DNA of 64,000 nt from Gonatopus flavifemur (taxonomy: Eukaryota; Arthropoda; Insecta; Hymenoptera; Dryinidae). The notes under the pieces are model-generated. The model did no database searches, was not told the DNA's origin, and worked only from the letters and a program-made list of their open reading frames with translations. The DNA lies in assembly GCA_018340375.1 (NCBI GenBank), contig JAFFJZ010000007.1:8246001-8310000 (forward strand), read 5' to 3'. The translations under genes were made by a program, and so were the position numbers. Position 1 is the stretch's first letter; each line of letters begins with the position of its first letter. Positions 47,536 to 59,200 of this stretch are shown piece after piece.

Positions 47536-47789
47536 ATTTACCTGCACTACCTTCTGATCAAAAAGTACCCGGATTTCTTAATGAAACGAAAACGGTTCAA
47601 TTATTCATCGATATTCACTTTCTTTCCTTCAAAGTAATCTCCATTGCAAGCAATACACATATTCCAACGCTTCTTCCAATCTTCAAAACATTTTGCATAG
47701 GCCGATTTCGGACGCACCTTCAGTTCCTTCTGCGAATTGTACTTTATTGCCTCAATCGTCTCAAAACGCTTTCCGCGAAGTGGTAACTT

Positions 47790-48291
47790 CCCTGGTGAAA
47801 ATGGGAGCGAGAAGAAAGAGTAAACGAAGCGTATGCTGAAGGGTAACAGAAACGTTACTGGAAAGTATACGAAGCTTGAATGGAAAGGATACAAAGAGTA
47901 TGTGAAACGGGAATTGAAACAAAGAAAGCGGGAAAAATTCAAGAAATCTAAACAAAAAAATTGAACCCTGTGGTGAGAATCGAACCGGTGACTTTCACTA
48001 TGGTAGGGTCTTATCCACTGAGCCATGGATCGTCGTTGACTGCAGGTGCTGAAAGATGTCATTTAAAGTCAGAATAGGTATGACTCGCATACGCTTCATA
48101 TAACCTACTATTACGTTACGTGAAGCGTATGCGAAACGGGATCGGAAGTTTATGAAACGTATACAGAACGTATGATTTGATGACTTTCCAGCGAGCGGGT
48201 ATCATACGCTCTAGAAAGAGGGAGTTGAAACGTTTTTCGCTTCGCTTACGTTTCCCTCTCGCTTTGTGTATACGCTTCATTTTCACCAGGG
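47790..48291. mobile_element. 502-bp CCC/GGG element inside mariner 1, TT duplication
   Basis: It starts CCCTGGTGAAAATG and ends with the exact inverse CATTTTCACCAGGG. TT stands before (47788-47789) and after it (48292-48293). Deleting the element and one TT rejoins the transposase frame through LKLPLRGKR without gain or loss. The interior has repeated AAGCGTATAC / GTATACGCTT motifs and a tRNA-like segment. It is related by its ends to 51164-51457. Confidence 0.9.
47963..48033 (-). other. tRNA-like segment with A and B box
   Basis: On the minus strand TGGCTCAGTGG fits the A box and, about 40 nt on, GGTTCGATTC fits the B box of RNA polymerase III promoters. The T stem and acceptor stem do not pair well, so it is not a working tRNA; a tRNA-derived (SINE-like) piece is the likelier reading. 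Confidence 0.4.
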
Positions 48292-49424
48292 TTAAGTCGT
48301 GGGGATAGGAAAAAAATCACAAGGAGCCATATCAGGTGAATACGGAGCTTGAGAAACGGTATGAACATTGTTTTGTAGTCAAATAATCACGTACAAGATG
48401 AGATGTGCGTGCCGGTGCGTTATCATGATGAAGAAACCACGAGTTATCTCTCCACAATTCTGGTCTCTTGCGACGAATGTTTTCCCTCAAACGCTTCAAT
48501 ACGCTCACGTAATATTCCTTATTCACTGTCTGACCTGGTGGGAGAAATTCGGAGTGGACCACACCACGGCAATCAAAGAAAACAGTCAACAAAACCTTGA
48601 TTTTAGATCGACTCTGTCGCGGTTTTGTAGGTTTTGACTCGTCTGAAAAGCGCAATTCCGATGATTGTTGGTTAGTTTCGATGTCATATTCATAGACCCA
48701 TGTTTCATCACCGGTAATGATGCCTTCGATAACATTTTGGCCCAAAGAAAGCATCTCTTTAGCAACATCGATGCGATGCTGTTTCTGCAACAAATTCAAC
48801 ACTCTCGGCACAAGCCGTGCTTCAAATCGTCTCATGGCCAAAATATTGTGCATAACGTTCTGCACCGATCCGAACGAGACACTAAGATTGGATGCTATCT
48901 CCCTAATGCTCACACGACGATTTGCGAGGACGATTTCTTTCATTTTATCAATATTTTCGTCAGTGATACTGGTGGATGGACGACCGGAACGAGGCAAATC
49001 ATCAACCACAATACGGCCTGCTTTAAAATCTTTGTACCACTCGTACGCTTGTAATTTCGACATCGTCGAGTCTCCGTAGGTTTCTGTTAACATCTTCAAT
49101 GCTTCCGCACATTAAATTTGGTTAGAAACACAAAATTTTAGACAAACTCTTTGCTCAACCAAATTTGACATTGCGAAATTCGCAGAACACAACAAACATT
49201 GACTCGTTTACATAGCAACACGCACTAACTTCTGACGAATGGGGCGCAAACAGACATTTGAGCGCTAAATAACAGATGAAATAATATGGAGAATAAAAGA
49301 TTCCGGCAAAACCTCACGCGCGGTTTGTTTGAATAGAGAATTCAGGGTACTTTTTGATCAGAAGGTATATCTTTTATCTTTTTACCTGCAGGTAAAAATT
49401 GTCCCTGGGGGACTACTTACTTTT

Positions 49425-49645
49425 TGACTTCGATTTTTTCGCTGTTATAGCTGGAATAATTGCAACTACAGCTATTTATTGGTTACTACAGTAAGAAATC
49501 GTTGTTGTGACCGCACAAATTTTGTGGTTGATATCTAAATAGCCAAAAAATGATTCAGCTTCAAAACTTTTGCTGTGATAGCTACATTTCTTGCCATTAC
49601 CACTAAGTTAGTAGCCGTGACAGCTAAAAAATTCCCCCGTTCCTC
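49425..49645. mobile_element. AGCTG-motif array relic
   Basis: Contains TTCGCTGTTATAGCTGG, TTGCTGTGATAGCTAC and GTAGCCGTGACAGCTAAAAA dyads at the family's spacing. Termini not found. Confidence 0.5.
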
Positions 49646-49748
49646 TTTGTGGGAGGATTGATTAGAAGGAGTGCCCTTGCCTTCCACTGGAATGCTCATT
49701 CCTTCAGTCCCTTTCTTCAAAACATAGCTCGCAGAATGAGAAATCACA

Positions 49749-50408
49749 CCCATGGTGAAAAAAACTGGATAGAGAACCGGAAGAAAACTGGATAGAACCC
49801 GGATAATAATCCGAATCAAATCTGGATAGAACTTTCTGGGATTCCATCCGAGTGTATCCGAGTTCCAATGCGGATTTTGCGGGGATTCTTCATCTGATTC
49901 CATCCGGATCTTATCCGCACTGTTAGAAAAAATTGGGATTCTCCGGTACCCAGGAACTGGAAAAAATTTCTGTCCATGGCGAATTTTTCAGTTTATGTAC
50001 AAGAAAATTCCTGTGGTACCGCAATTTTCCCGTGTTCTACATGAAATTTCATGCTTTTCATTCCAATTTTCCAGTATAAATACAAGAATTCTCTGAAACG
50101 TGTACCAGGATTTTCATGATTTGAATGTAATTTTTCAGTACAAATGTACAGGTTAATTGCTTCCAGCACGGTACTAGAAGTTTTCCCAAGTTTTTTTTCT
50201 ACATTGCGGGCTTTTGGCTTTCTGGATATTCTCTGAAATCCTAAATGGAACTCGAGCAAAGAACTGAATGAGTTCCATCCAAATTTCATGCGGAATTCCA
50301 AAGAATATCTAGTATTGAAACCAGGATAGGACCCGGATTGAACCGAATGAAGTGCCGGAAAGTCCTATCCGAATTTTAATCGGATTCCTATCCGTTTTTT
50401 TCACCGGG
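49749..50408. mobile_element. 660-bp CCC/GGG element with CA duplication
   Basis: It starts CCCATGGTGAAAAAAACTGG and ends CGTTTTTTTCACCGGG. CA precedes (49747-49748) and follows it (50409-50410). Both halves are rich in GGATAGAACC / TCCGGAT / GGATTCC motifs in inverse orientation. The centre (about 49935-50215) has a different texture, with repeated CAAGAATT and TACAAGAAAATTCC blocks, and may be a further nested piece. Confidence 0.7.
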
Positions 50409-50488
50409 CATGCTTCACAGAAAATTCTGGTTCTAATAGGATCCACGTTCGATCCCCGCTCAGCAAACTTCCAACAAATCAATTGCCC

Positions 50489-50648
50489 AGACAGCACTGG
50501 GACGTTTTTCGGACCTTCAGAAAACGTACTTGGTTACAAGAAGAAAATGCTCCAGGACGTTCTGAGAATGGCGCACATAGACAATCCAGGGATGTACAAA
50601 TGTCCGGTATAGTTTTATTTAGGTTTCCATGGAACGTTTATGAAACAT
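50489..50648. mobile_element. Partial CCCAGACAGCAC element
   Basis: It begins CCCAGACAGCACTGGGACGT and continues with ACCTTCAGAAAACGT, matching 51902-51960 (and its inverse end). A matching right end was not found, so the copy appears truncated or rearranged around the insertion at 50649. Confidence 0.45.
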
Positions 50649-50764
50649 CCCACATAGCACAAATGTCTCATCAATATCTCCAGAATATCCTGACAATATT
50701 ACAATGTCCCCAAAATGTTGCAGAATATTCTGAAGATATTACTGAGCCATTTGTGCAATGTGGG
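50649..50764. mobile_element. 116-bp CCC/GGG element with AT borders
   Basis: Starts CCCACATAGCACAAATG and ends CATTTGTGCAATGTGGG; AT precedes (50647-50648) and follows it (50765-50766). The inner GATATCTCC-like and AATATTCTGAAGATATT blocks pair. Confidence 0.72.
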
Positions 50765-51163
50765 ATGTCGAATGAGAATTTGTTGAAGATCAAACTTGTG
50801 CCAAATCTTTTAATATTTTCCATTTCAAGGAGATGCAAATGAACTGCGGTGAAGCCTGTATCGATAAATTTGATAAATTACATTTGCATCTCTTTAATAC
50901 ATTGCAGGTAGTGAAGTTTTGTTTCGCGTCAATCTTAAGGTTATGTGAATCTTAATATATTGACTCAATTCTTGATAACTTACATTCTGCCAATAGTTTT
51001 GAACTTCTGGAATGGAATCTTCCCAAATATGCAATACAAAACATATTTTTATGGTTGTTTGGTACGTTTTTCCCTAGTAAAACTATAAATATATATTTGT
51101 ATAGGTTAGGGATAAAATACTTGGTTTCCATATAACGTCTCGAAAATGTTCTGAAAATGTACC
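50765..51163. other. No gene seen
   Basis: Spacer with a short inverted pair (TTTGCATCTC / GAGATGCAAA near 50830 and 50885) but no gene. Confidence 0.4.
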
Positions 51164-51457
51164 CCCTGGTGAAAGGGAAGCGTGTCATAAAGAGTGATGG
51201 AAACGTAAGAATGTTTCAGATTACTTTCCTAATACTTCTCATATGCTTTCTATCCACTCTCTAACTACGCTTCCGGACGTCAAGCCCGGTTTCTATGAAA
51301 TTGGTTCTTCCTCGGATACACTTCACACACTTCAAATATACATTCGAACCACTCTTAATGTTCCACTTGACGCTCGGTATACGCTTAAATCCACGTTCCA
51401 AATACTTTCCCACTACGTTCCTGACACTTTCTATCACATGCTTCCCTTTCACCAGGG
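51164..51457. mobile_element. 294-bp CCC/GGG element with CC duplication
   Basis: Perfect 18-bp ends CCCTGGTGAAAGGGAAGC and GCTTCCCTTTCACCAGGG, with similarity continuing inward for about 40 bp (RTGTSATA, GGAACGTA). CC stands on both sides, though the left side is part of a run of five C. Related by its ends to 47790-48291. Confidence 0.78.
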
Positions 51458-51882
51458 CCATAGCATGTGTAAACAATGTCCCCAAAACGTGATCCCCAAC
51501 ACATTGAATGAATGTTCCTGAGATGTTTGGAAAATGGGCTTTTGGAAACCAACATCTGTGGGACTTTGGACACGTTTTTAAAACGTTTTGAGAACTTTCG
51601 GCGATGTTTGGGTGGAAGCTTGTTTGTATCACTCAGCAAATAAAGCAAATAATTCGCAATGCTCATTAGAATCAGATTCTAACGAAAGAATTTTTCAAAC
51701 TCAGGAATAAAGATTATGGTTATTGAAATGGATCCCGAATAACACTCGGATAGAACCTGATTTGAATTCAGGCACGAAAACCGGTTTAATTTACGGGTAA
51801 ATCTGAATATTCTCCTAGTATCTAAGCAGAGCCTTTCCGGATTATAACTATAATTCGTGAGAAACACCAATCTAAAACGCAT
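51458..51882. other. No gene seen; repeat-like fragments
   Basis: 51480-51620 has fragments (CCCCAACACATTGAATG, AACATCTGTGGG, AAAACGTTTTGAGAAC) that look like decayed miniature elements. Confidence 0.3.
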
Positions 51883-52110
51883 CCCTAGTAGAAATTCTGT
51901 ACCCTGACAGCACAATGTGTTTCTGGGACGTTTTCTAAACGTTCAGAAAACCTCTTCTACGTTCTATAAACCTTCCATAAACGTCCCAGTGGCACGTCGT
52001 GCTGTCTGGGTAAGGGCTTCATCAGATGTTCATTATTTACGGTTTCCGGGTTCTAACCTGATCAGGACCATATTGAAAATAGGGAATGACTGATGAAATT
52101 TCTGCGAGGG
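51883..52110. mobile_element. CCC/GGG element (CTAGTAGAAATT family) with a nested element
   Basis: It starts CCCTAGTAGAAATTCTG and ends GAAATTTCTGCGAGGG, AT on both sides. After removal of 51902-52010 it is only about 117 bp. Its right half matches part of 44398-44698 in inverse. Confidence 0.7.
51902..52010. mobile_element. 109-bp CCC/GGG element with TA borders, nested
   Basis: Starts CCCTGACAGCACAATG and ends CACGTCGTGCTGTCTGGG; TA at 51900-51901 and 52011-52012. Inner TTCTGGGACGTTT and AAACGTCCCAGTGG pair. Confidence 0.75.
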
Positions 52111-52659
52111 ATGATTTACTTTCGCTCCTCTCATGCACTAAGTGACCAATTCATATGAATCCCTCATTTCCTCACTCTCTAAAATTTTAAGGACGAAAGT
52201 CCACTACACTTTGGCCAGCCAGAAATGAGCCAGTCAGTTCTCCAAGTGGAATTTTCACTCTTTTAGAATAATTCTCCAAGGTTTAGAGTTGGATATTCAC
52301 ACCTGACCCAATCTTGTAGTGAATGAGTCGCTCTCAAAGAATGAAATTCCTCTCGACACAGGTGGAAATGCGCTTCGAACTGGACAAGCTCACTTCACTC
52401 TTCCAGATTTACAGTGTAGGAAAAACCGGTGGATTTACCAAGAAAGTCTCCGATAATTCTGGCAGCAATTATTCCGAAAACAACCCATGTGTACATGTAA
52501 ACATGGACCCAACTTCACGCTAAGAATGAGCTGAAATTCGCTCAATGTTGATGCACACAGAAGAAACTCAAAAAAATTACCGACAGTTTGTAAATCATAC
52601 CAACAAAACGGTCAACTTACTTGAATTGTATTCAGTATAGGAAGCAATCGGTTTAATTT
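52111..52659. other. No gene seen
   Basis: Unique sequence; nothing recognised. Confidence 0.45.
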
Positions 52660-52736
52660 TATCAGGACCTTGAATAAGTTCTCGCTGTTTTTTTACAAAA
52701 TAAAAACTTCATCTAAAATATAAGGACAAGAACGTT

Positions 52737-53977
52737 TCATCCAAAGGATTCCTCATCATTAGAGACCACTTCCTCCCATCTTCCTTTCGAGGGTATCCAA
52801 GAATCGACCGATTTTTTAGCTCCTTCGTGAGAATGGAAACGCTGGTCAGCTAAGCCATGTGCCATCGAACGGAATAGGTGAAAATCGGAAGAGGCTATGT
52901 CAGGTGAATACGGTGGGTGGGGTAGAACTTCCCATCGAAGCGTTTCCAGGTAGGTTTTCACTGGTTTTGCAACATCCCTATTAGAACCGAACATACCAGT
53001 GATGTAACAAAGCCTTTTATATACCAATGATATAACAAAAGCATTCAAATAACCGCTTCAAACAGGGAGCAGTTACGTCACAAGACTTTTGATGTACCTG
53101 TGATGTAGAAATTATGTATAAAGCTGTATGATGTAACTGGTACGTATTTGGAGCGGACATTTGGACGACCTCGTTATATCATTGGTATATAACTGGCCTA
53201 TGTTCTAACAGGGATGAGGCCGGGCGTTGTCATGTAACAAAATCACTTTGTCGTGTCTCTTCTCGTATAGCGGCCGTTTTTCTTTCAGGGTGCGACTCAA
53301 ACGCATCGATTGAAGTCGATAGCGATTCCCTGTGATAGTATCATTCGGTTTGAGCAACCCATGATAAATTACACCTTGCTGATCCCACCAAATACAGAGA
53401 AGAAGCTCCGAACCATGGATATTTGGTTTTGCGGACGATGTTGATGCATGGCCAGGCTTACCCATGATTTTTCACGCTTTGGATTATCATATAGTGTATC
53501 CATTTTTCATCGCCAGTCACGATACGGTGCAAAAAACCTTTTCCTTTTCTGCCGTTGAAGCAGTAGTTCAGACGTGACAAAACGTCGTTCGATGTCTCTT
53601 GGCTTCAATTCATACGGCACCCAATGCCCTTGCTTCTGGATCATTCCTAACATTTTCAAACGTTTTGAAACAGTTGACTCATCAACTTGCAATCGTTTTC
53701 CAAGTTCTGCTAACGTCTGAGATCCACCTTCATCGAGTAATTCCTCCAATTCTCTGTCTTCGGATTTTTTTGGTGCGCCAGAACGTTCTTTATCTTCAAG
53801 TTCAAAATCATTATTTTTGAAGCGTCGAAACCAGTCTCTGCATGTCGTATCCGACAGAGCATTGTCACCTTAAGTCTCCACAAGAATTTTATGTGCTTCA
53901 GCTGCAGATTGCTTCGAAATAAAGTAGTGCAATAAAATTTCCCGCGAATACACTTCAGTTGGCACAAAAGTAGGCTT
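52737..53977 (-). pseudogene. mariner transposase pseudogene 2
   Basis: A mariner transposase with motifs I associate with the mellifera group: GMIQKQGHWVPYELKPRD, TGDEKW (first Asp), KPGHASTSSAKPNIHGSE, HDNARPH (second Asp) and SPDIASSDFHLF (third Asp). The expected initiator ATG has become AAG (53975-53977, minus strand). A TAA stands at 53870-53872. One base is gained near 53540 and one lost near 53463, both shifting the frame. The 52976-53213 element sits directly behind HDNARPH. The C-terminus lacks about a dozen residues compared with the family pattern, and ends at a stop at 52737-52739. It is clearly inactive. It is unrelated to mariner 1 beyond the superfamily. Confidence 0.93.
52976..53213. 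mobile_element. 238-bp CCC/GGG element inside mariner 2, AT duplication
   Basis: Starts CCCTATTAGAAC and ends GTTCTAACAGGG (one mismatch), with AT before (52974-52975) and after it (53214-53215). Removing it with one AT restores NARPHVAKPVKTY in frame. The interior has inverse GATGTAAC / ATATAAC-type motifs (ACCAGTGATGTAACA, TTATATCATTGGTATATAAC). Confidence 0.9.
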
Positions 53978-54147
53978 TCTCAAAACTAATAGACAATTAC
54001 TTTGTTGACACTAAAGTGCACTATCATACACTGAAATTTCAGGTTAGATACTTCCTTGCAAGTGCGTCACCATTCGAAATTTCAAGCGCGGGGTACTGTT
54101 AGTGCTATCTGTGATGAGACAGCGAGAACTTATTCAAGGTCCTAATA

Positions 54148-54883
54148 CCCTCCAAGGTTTTGATCCCAAAGTCTTTATGACAAGGTTTTGATCGTAATCA
54201 AACGCTACATTCCTTATCAGGACTCGAACAGAATTGAAATTAACCTAACCTGCTTCAAAGGATAAATTCTCAGCCAAGAACCATTACAAACATATTCAGC
54301 CATGACTTCACCGTAAACAGCAGGAGAAAAAAACACGTATAAGCATATTTCAACTGCTGCAGTCTTAATTTAGTGGGTCAAAAGAGCACTCTCCGTCATC
54401 GATGATACGCGGTGAATCGTAAAACTCTATGATATAGCGTACTGCGGATATACTACGGATAGTTTGGTCACCGTCTATGTTGTAGGAATACGCGCGACAA
54501 CCACAGCAACGAGCTACCAGAAATTCCCTTTACTGACCAAGTTGAGGTTGGATACGAACGATGTGACGCTTGAGGGACAGATGAAGGGGTTCGGTTTGAC
54601 CAAAGGGATGAACCGTAATGAACGCAAGAATATTCATATAAGCATCCGTTGCCTCGATAAGGATTCGTTCCCTTCCCTTCCCTTCCTGCATATCTACCCT
54701 GCAAAGGATATCATCATTTTCTTCACAACTGTATACTTCACATTCCTCAAGATTATAAAACGTTTGTCAGAGATTTTTCATTCTTTGAGAAACTGAATGC
54801 ATACAACCCTTCATGAGAGTTCAATACCCCCTCGATCGAAAGAAGAATTTTCTTTTGAGTTGTATAGTTCACAATATTGTTAT
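54148..54883. other. No gene established
   Basis: Slightly GC-richer at 54460-54700, where open frames on both strands overlap (110 and 78 codons) without a domain. Confidence 0.35.
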
Positions 54884-56219
54884 AACACGGAGAAAAGTGT
54901 GTATGGTAGAACCAGCAGTATAAGAATGGTCAACATTTCATTGCTGGTTATGCAATAAGTTGTTGTTCGTACAGCAACAGCAGATTGTTTCAGTAACAAG
55001 AATTGTATCACTGGTCAAAATGACAATATAAGTTGCCACTCCAACTCACAATAAAGTGTGTTGTCGAATAAACATTGTTGATTCGACAAAACAATATCAA
55101 GCAGCGACAACAATAAATATCACAGAATTAACAAAAAAAATTGTCGTAACGAAATCCAGTTATTGTGAAAACAGCTATATATTCTGAACGTATGAAGCGG
55201 TATAATTATTCCCGTGAGAAATTATTGTATCCACTTCAGGAGACAGTGAAAAATGGTATCCAAGTGATATACAAACTTCTACAAACCCTTCTTCGATGAA
55301 GTTTTTCTTGAATTCACAAATATAAAAATCAATCCCAATTTCTGATTGATTAACAAACCTCATATGAGTTTAACAAACAAATTTGACGAGTTACATTCGT
55401 TTCTGAAAAAATTCCTGTGGTTCAAATCCTAATTCATTCCCGGGTCGAAAAATTTGGACGGTTTTTGTCCTCTTGTTTCATTCTTAGACTGATGTTGTCC
55501 TGATGATTGATTAATGCGAACAAAAATAGTATTTTTTAAAGATTTGAGCCTGAATTTGTCCTCAATCATTTTTACTCGCCGGAGGAAAATTTCAGTCTAA
55601 AATCTTGAAAAAGTAATGTTTTTTTGCGCAATAATCAACCATTAAGACAAGATCAGTCTAAAAATGAAATAAGAGGACAAAACCGTCCAAATTTTTCGAC
55701 TCGGGAATTTATTCAATGTGCACAATTTTATATTTATCTTGAATATATTTTCATCGTTAACTCTAGACAAAGTCGAGGATTACCATAAATGGCAATTCAA
55801 GTACTCAGTTGTCATTTTGGAGATCTGCTGATGTGATAAAGGCTTTGTTTCCCACTCGGAGGACTCAGGTTCGAATCTCGCTAAGTGAACTTTCCAACAT
55901 CCAAACTTAAAATCGCCTTTTCTTCACATATGAATCAAACCACATCGTCATAGAATGTTTGTAGAGATAAATTCGAAGGAGAAATTTTTTTCCTCAGTCA
56001 AAAGTAATATTTTTCAAATAGGTAAATATAAATTATTGATATAACCACATGATATTGTAAAACTGAATATTTGAATTGTTAATAATGTAGACAATATAAT
56101 ATTGTTGCCAGTTTAGCAATAGTGATGGTCATATTCTTACGATATTTATTGTGGGTTGATATATAACAATATTTTATTGTCAATGCAGCAATATTATTGT
56201 TAGTTTTTTTCTCCATGAA
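54884..56219. mobile_element. Possible TA-class element with CAATA/TATTG-rich ends, interrupted
   Basis: TAACACGGAGAAAAGTG at the left faces TTAGTTTTTTTCTCCATGAA at the right. Both subterminal regions (54950-55130, 56080-56210) are rich in CAACAATA and TATTGTTG motifs in inverse orientation. A CCC/GGG element (55438-55706) lies inside. Both ends are decayed. Confidence 0.4.
55438..55706. mobile_element. 269-bp CCC/GGG-type hairpin element with AT borders
   Basis: Starts TCCCGGGTCGAAAAATTTGG and ends CCAAATTTTTCGACTCGGGA; arms pair for about 85 bp (GACGGTTTTTGTCCTCTTG / AAGAGGACAAAACCGTC). AT stands before (55436-55437) and after it (55707-55708) if the terminal T/A is counted as part of the element. 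Confidence 0.72.
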
Positions 56220-59200
56220 TACATAATATATTTCAATGATATTTCCGCATGGGGAATACAAAGTAGATTTTGAAGACATTAAATTCACCTTTCATTGTAC
56301 TAAATGTCATTCGGAATTTCATTTCACGAGTTGATACAACTTTGAAAATAATTCAACAAATTATAGCGATTCCGGAGATGAGACGAATATCGTTCTTGAA
56401 TATGCATAAGAATGCATGGTACATGGTTGTTATCGAACTTTACTGTCAGCGTTACAGCATGTCGCTTCAATATCCGTACCTTTCCCTGTCAACAATATTA
56501 TTTTATGACATCATAATATTTACGTATTACATTTCAGATAGTATCACAGTTCATGAAATATGCTTGAAACATTTATGTCGAGCTTTGAAAATTCCGATGA
56601 ACTTTTTATGAGTTCTAGCGTGTCATGACTCGGTTTCAACATAAAAGTTTATCCACTTGGTTTATGATACACAATTCTCTTGACTTTGAGGAGACTCGAT
56701 TGTCGTACTTGAATGCAAAACTTCTAGCTTGCGCGCGTTTTTGTGATTCGGTTTGTCGAATCAGCAGAAAATTACAATACCGTTGAAATCATGATAAAAT
56801 CATCTGTTTAGATTTATTCACCTTTCTTTTACGGTGCGTGGCTTCGTCGTTTGAATTTCGCTACAACGCATTTCCAATGTCCCAGGGTGATAAAAGTAAC
56901 AGTGCAATGTCAAAGATCAAAATATTATTTGAGGGGTTGCGTAATGATGTATGCAATATATTTTATGATAGCCAAATCGTGATTATAAGCGAGAACCTTA
57001 GCAAAAGCAAACTGAAAATTGAAATAGTGTTATCAAGAGGCTAACGTTTGATTGCGAAATTGAATTAGAACTACGGTTCATCTCTGACCAGAGTCGCAGT
57101 TGCCCATTCTTCACAATTTTTACTAAAAATTGATTAAGGTTGCGATTGAAACTTCTCCCAAATTGAGTTGATTAATTACTCATACTATCCCTACAACCGG
57201 AACGAAATCTCGTAATTGAAGATCATTTATTCGTTCCAGATTTCAAGATTTGCAATCGAAGAAACACATGATTTGTTTTCATTTTCCCTTCATCTCAAAT
57301 GAGAACTCACAAAATCCATCGAAATGATCATCATATTCATTGGCGTGTGAATCATTGGACAAAGCACTACAATTTTGTCAAAAATGCCAGGCAGAACCGG
57401 GTGAAAAATTATTGGCAGGTTTCGAACGGTTTTTTCTCTATGCGCATCAACTTTGAGCCAATTTCAGCCCATTCTGGGCAAAGACTGACCAATTTCGCGC
57501 CAGAAGAGTACCAATTTTGTGAACCTGGAAAAGTACTTTACCAAATGAACTGGATAGCCCTAGTTGGAGGATCCCATTGAATCTTATATAATCTCATAGG
57601 TGGAGGGTATTCGCAAACCTCGAATTACATTCTATCAGATTCAACAACTCATCCAATGAAAAACCCCATTGAATCACATCAAATAGTCCAAGCCAAAATA
57701 CGAAAATCTACAGGGATGCAAATGGAAGCTTTGGAGTTCGGAATTGCATTAGTTGTTAACCATTGTGTAATAATTGTTGGACCATTACCTTTCCGTTGAA
57801 ATACCAATAATCATCAATTGTACGATTACAATTCAAAGATCGGTTAATGAATAAACCCAAACAACTAATTACCATTCGCACCACAGGTCCCGTTGACTCC
57901 TCATGACGAGCTAATGAAGAATGTCTATTTCCAATCACAGTTCAATTGTATCTCGATCCAATTTTCTCCCCGGTCATACGGAGATAACTATTCTTTCATT
58001 CTTTTTAATACCTGCGAACTCTGTCTTTATGGCTCATTTCAACTTTGATTAGTTCGAATAGCCGTTGCGCTGATAATTTCGTGGGTTTAATGCTCCAAAT
58101 AGGAGGACCTTCGTTACCGGTAATCGATTCCGATAAACCGAAGAATAATTTCCTCTCTCATGATAAAAAGAAACGAAAGAAAAAAAAAGGATTTGTTTTT
58201 CAAACACCAGGAATCCTATTCGTCGTAATTGCGGGAACACGTACGCTAGAGTCTACAGAATTTCCACTCTTATCAACGGTGAGAGAAAGGAGGAAAGAAA
58301 GAGCATTGCTTTCAGGGAAAGTCTTTTGACCACATTGTCTTGGTAATCCACCTTCGCCATCATCATCGTCATTGTGATTACCGTTTACGACAACGATTAA
58401 CGTTAACCATCGTTATTATCACTCACAATGTGCGCACTCAGACCCAGGAGTTTACAGGTACACGTGTTAGAGCGTGCTAGAAGTTTCCAGCTGTAAGAAT
58501 ATTCCGAGAAGAAAATTGCATGAGAATAATTTAATGTACCTCTTTTTTCCCCTTCTACGCGATCCCTTTGAGTTCATGAAAGGAAATTTTCAAATGAGAC
58601 AACCGATGTTGAAGATTGTGATGTTCGAACGCAATTTATACCCCTTATTCTCGCTTTATCATGGCCGGGAGAGGGGGAGGAAGAGAGAGAAGGAAACGGA
58701 GCACTCAATTAAATCTAACTCGCCGGGGAGATAAGAACGAATCCCGAGGGATTTAAATCTTTCTTCTACCAAAAAGACGAATGAAAGAGGGAGAGGAAGG
58801 AAGGAACCAACGACGAATTTACCCTCTCTTTTCTTTGTATAGTTTCTGAACCTTCTCCTTGTTCCTTCGGCTAGCTTTCGCATACGGAGCTCTAAGGTTT
58901 TCTAGTATGAGCCACACTCATAGGTATACATATACAACACACACACATGGACCCAATGCCGACTTTCAAGAGAGTCAGCGGAATTTCTTCGCTTTTCTCT
59001 TCTCCTTTCTGTGTTCGATTCAGTCTTGCACGGTTGTCTTTATCTCTGAACCCCCCGCAACACTTTCTCCCTCCTTCCCCTTACACAGCCACCACCACCC
59101 ATCCACCCAACTCAATGTCATTTATATACGTCTTACTCTCCCTTGTGCTGAGCACAAGCCACTAGCTAACCAGTCAGCCAACTCTTGATCTTTCTCCGCC

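Larger units (their letters stand above)
47601..49171 (-). pseudogene. mariner transposase pseudogene 1 (DD34D)
   Basis: This is a cut-and-paste DNA transposase of the mariner family. The start is taken as the ATG at 49171-49169, which opens MSNLVEQRVCLKFCVSNQI, followed by an in-frame TAA (49112-49114) at codon 20. Then come the N-terminal helix-turn-helix region, the linker DLPRSGRPSTS, a second helix-turn-helix (SIREIASNLSVSFGS), the first catalytic Asp in TGDETWVYEYD and the second in HHDNAPAR. An extra base near 48361 shifts the frame before YSPDMAPCDFF, which holds the third Asp. With that shift allowed for, 34 residues separate Asp 2 and Asp 3, the mariner value. The 47790-48291 element then interrupts the gene; the end reads SAYAKCFEDWKKRWNMC to a stop at 47601-47603. 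One nonsense codon, one frameshift and one insertion make it inactive. Confidence 0.93.
47550..49365 (-). mobile_element. mariner-like transposon 1, broken by a nested element
   Basis: The ends are CCTTCTGATCAAAAAGTACC and its inverse GGTACTTTTTGATCAGAAGG, with TA at 47548-47549 and 49366-49367. Without the 502-bp nested element and its 2-bp duplication the length is about 1.31 kb, as expected for a mariner. The transposase gene lies on the minus strand. Confidence 0.93.
52662..54145 (-). mobile_element. mariner transposon 2 (mellifera-like), broken by a nested element
   Basis: Ends are TCAGGACCTTGAATAAGTTC and the inverse GAACTTATTCAAGGTCCTAA, continuing through CTCGCTGT, with TA at 52660-52661 and 54146-54147. 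Without the nested 238-bp element and its duplication it is about 1.24 kb. Transposase on the minus strand. Confidence 0.93.

Noticed and set aside
55820..55895. tRNA gene at GGTTCGAATCTCGC
   Set aside because: Only the B box is convincing; no A box or stems.
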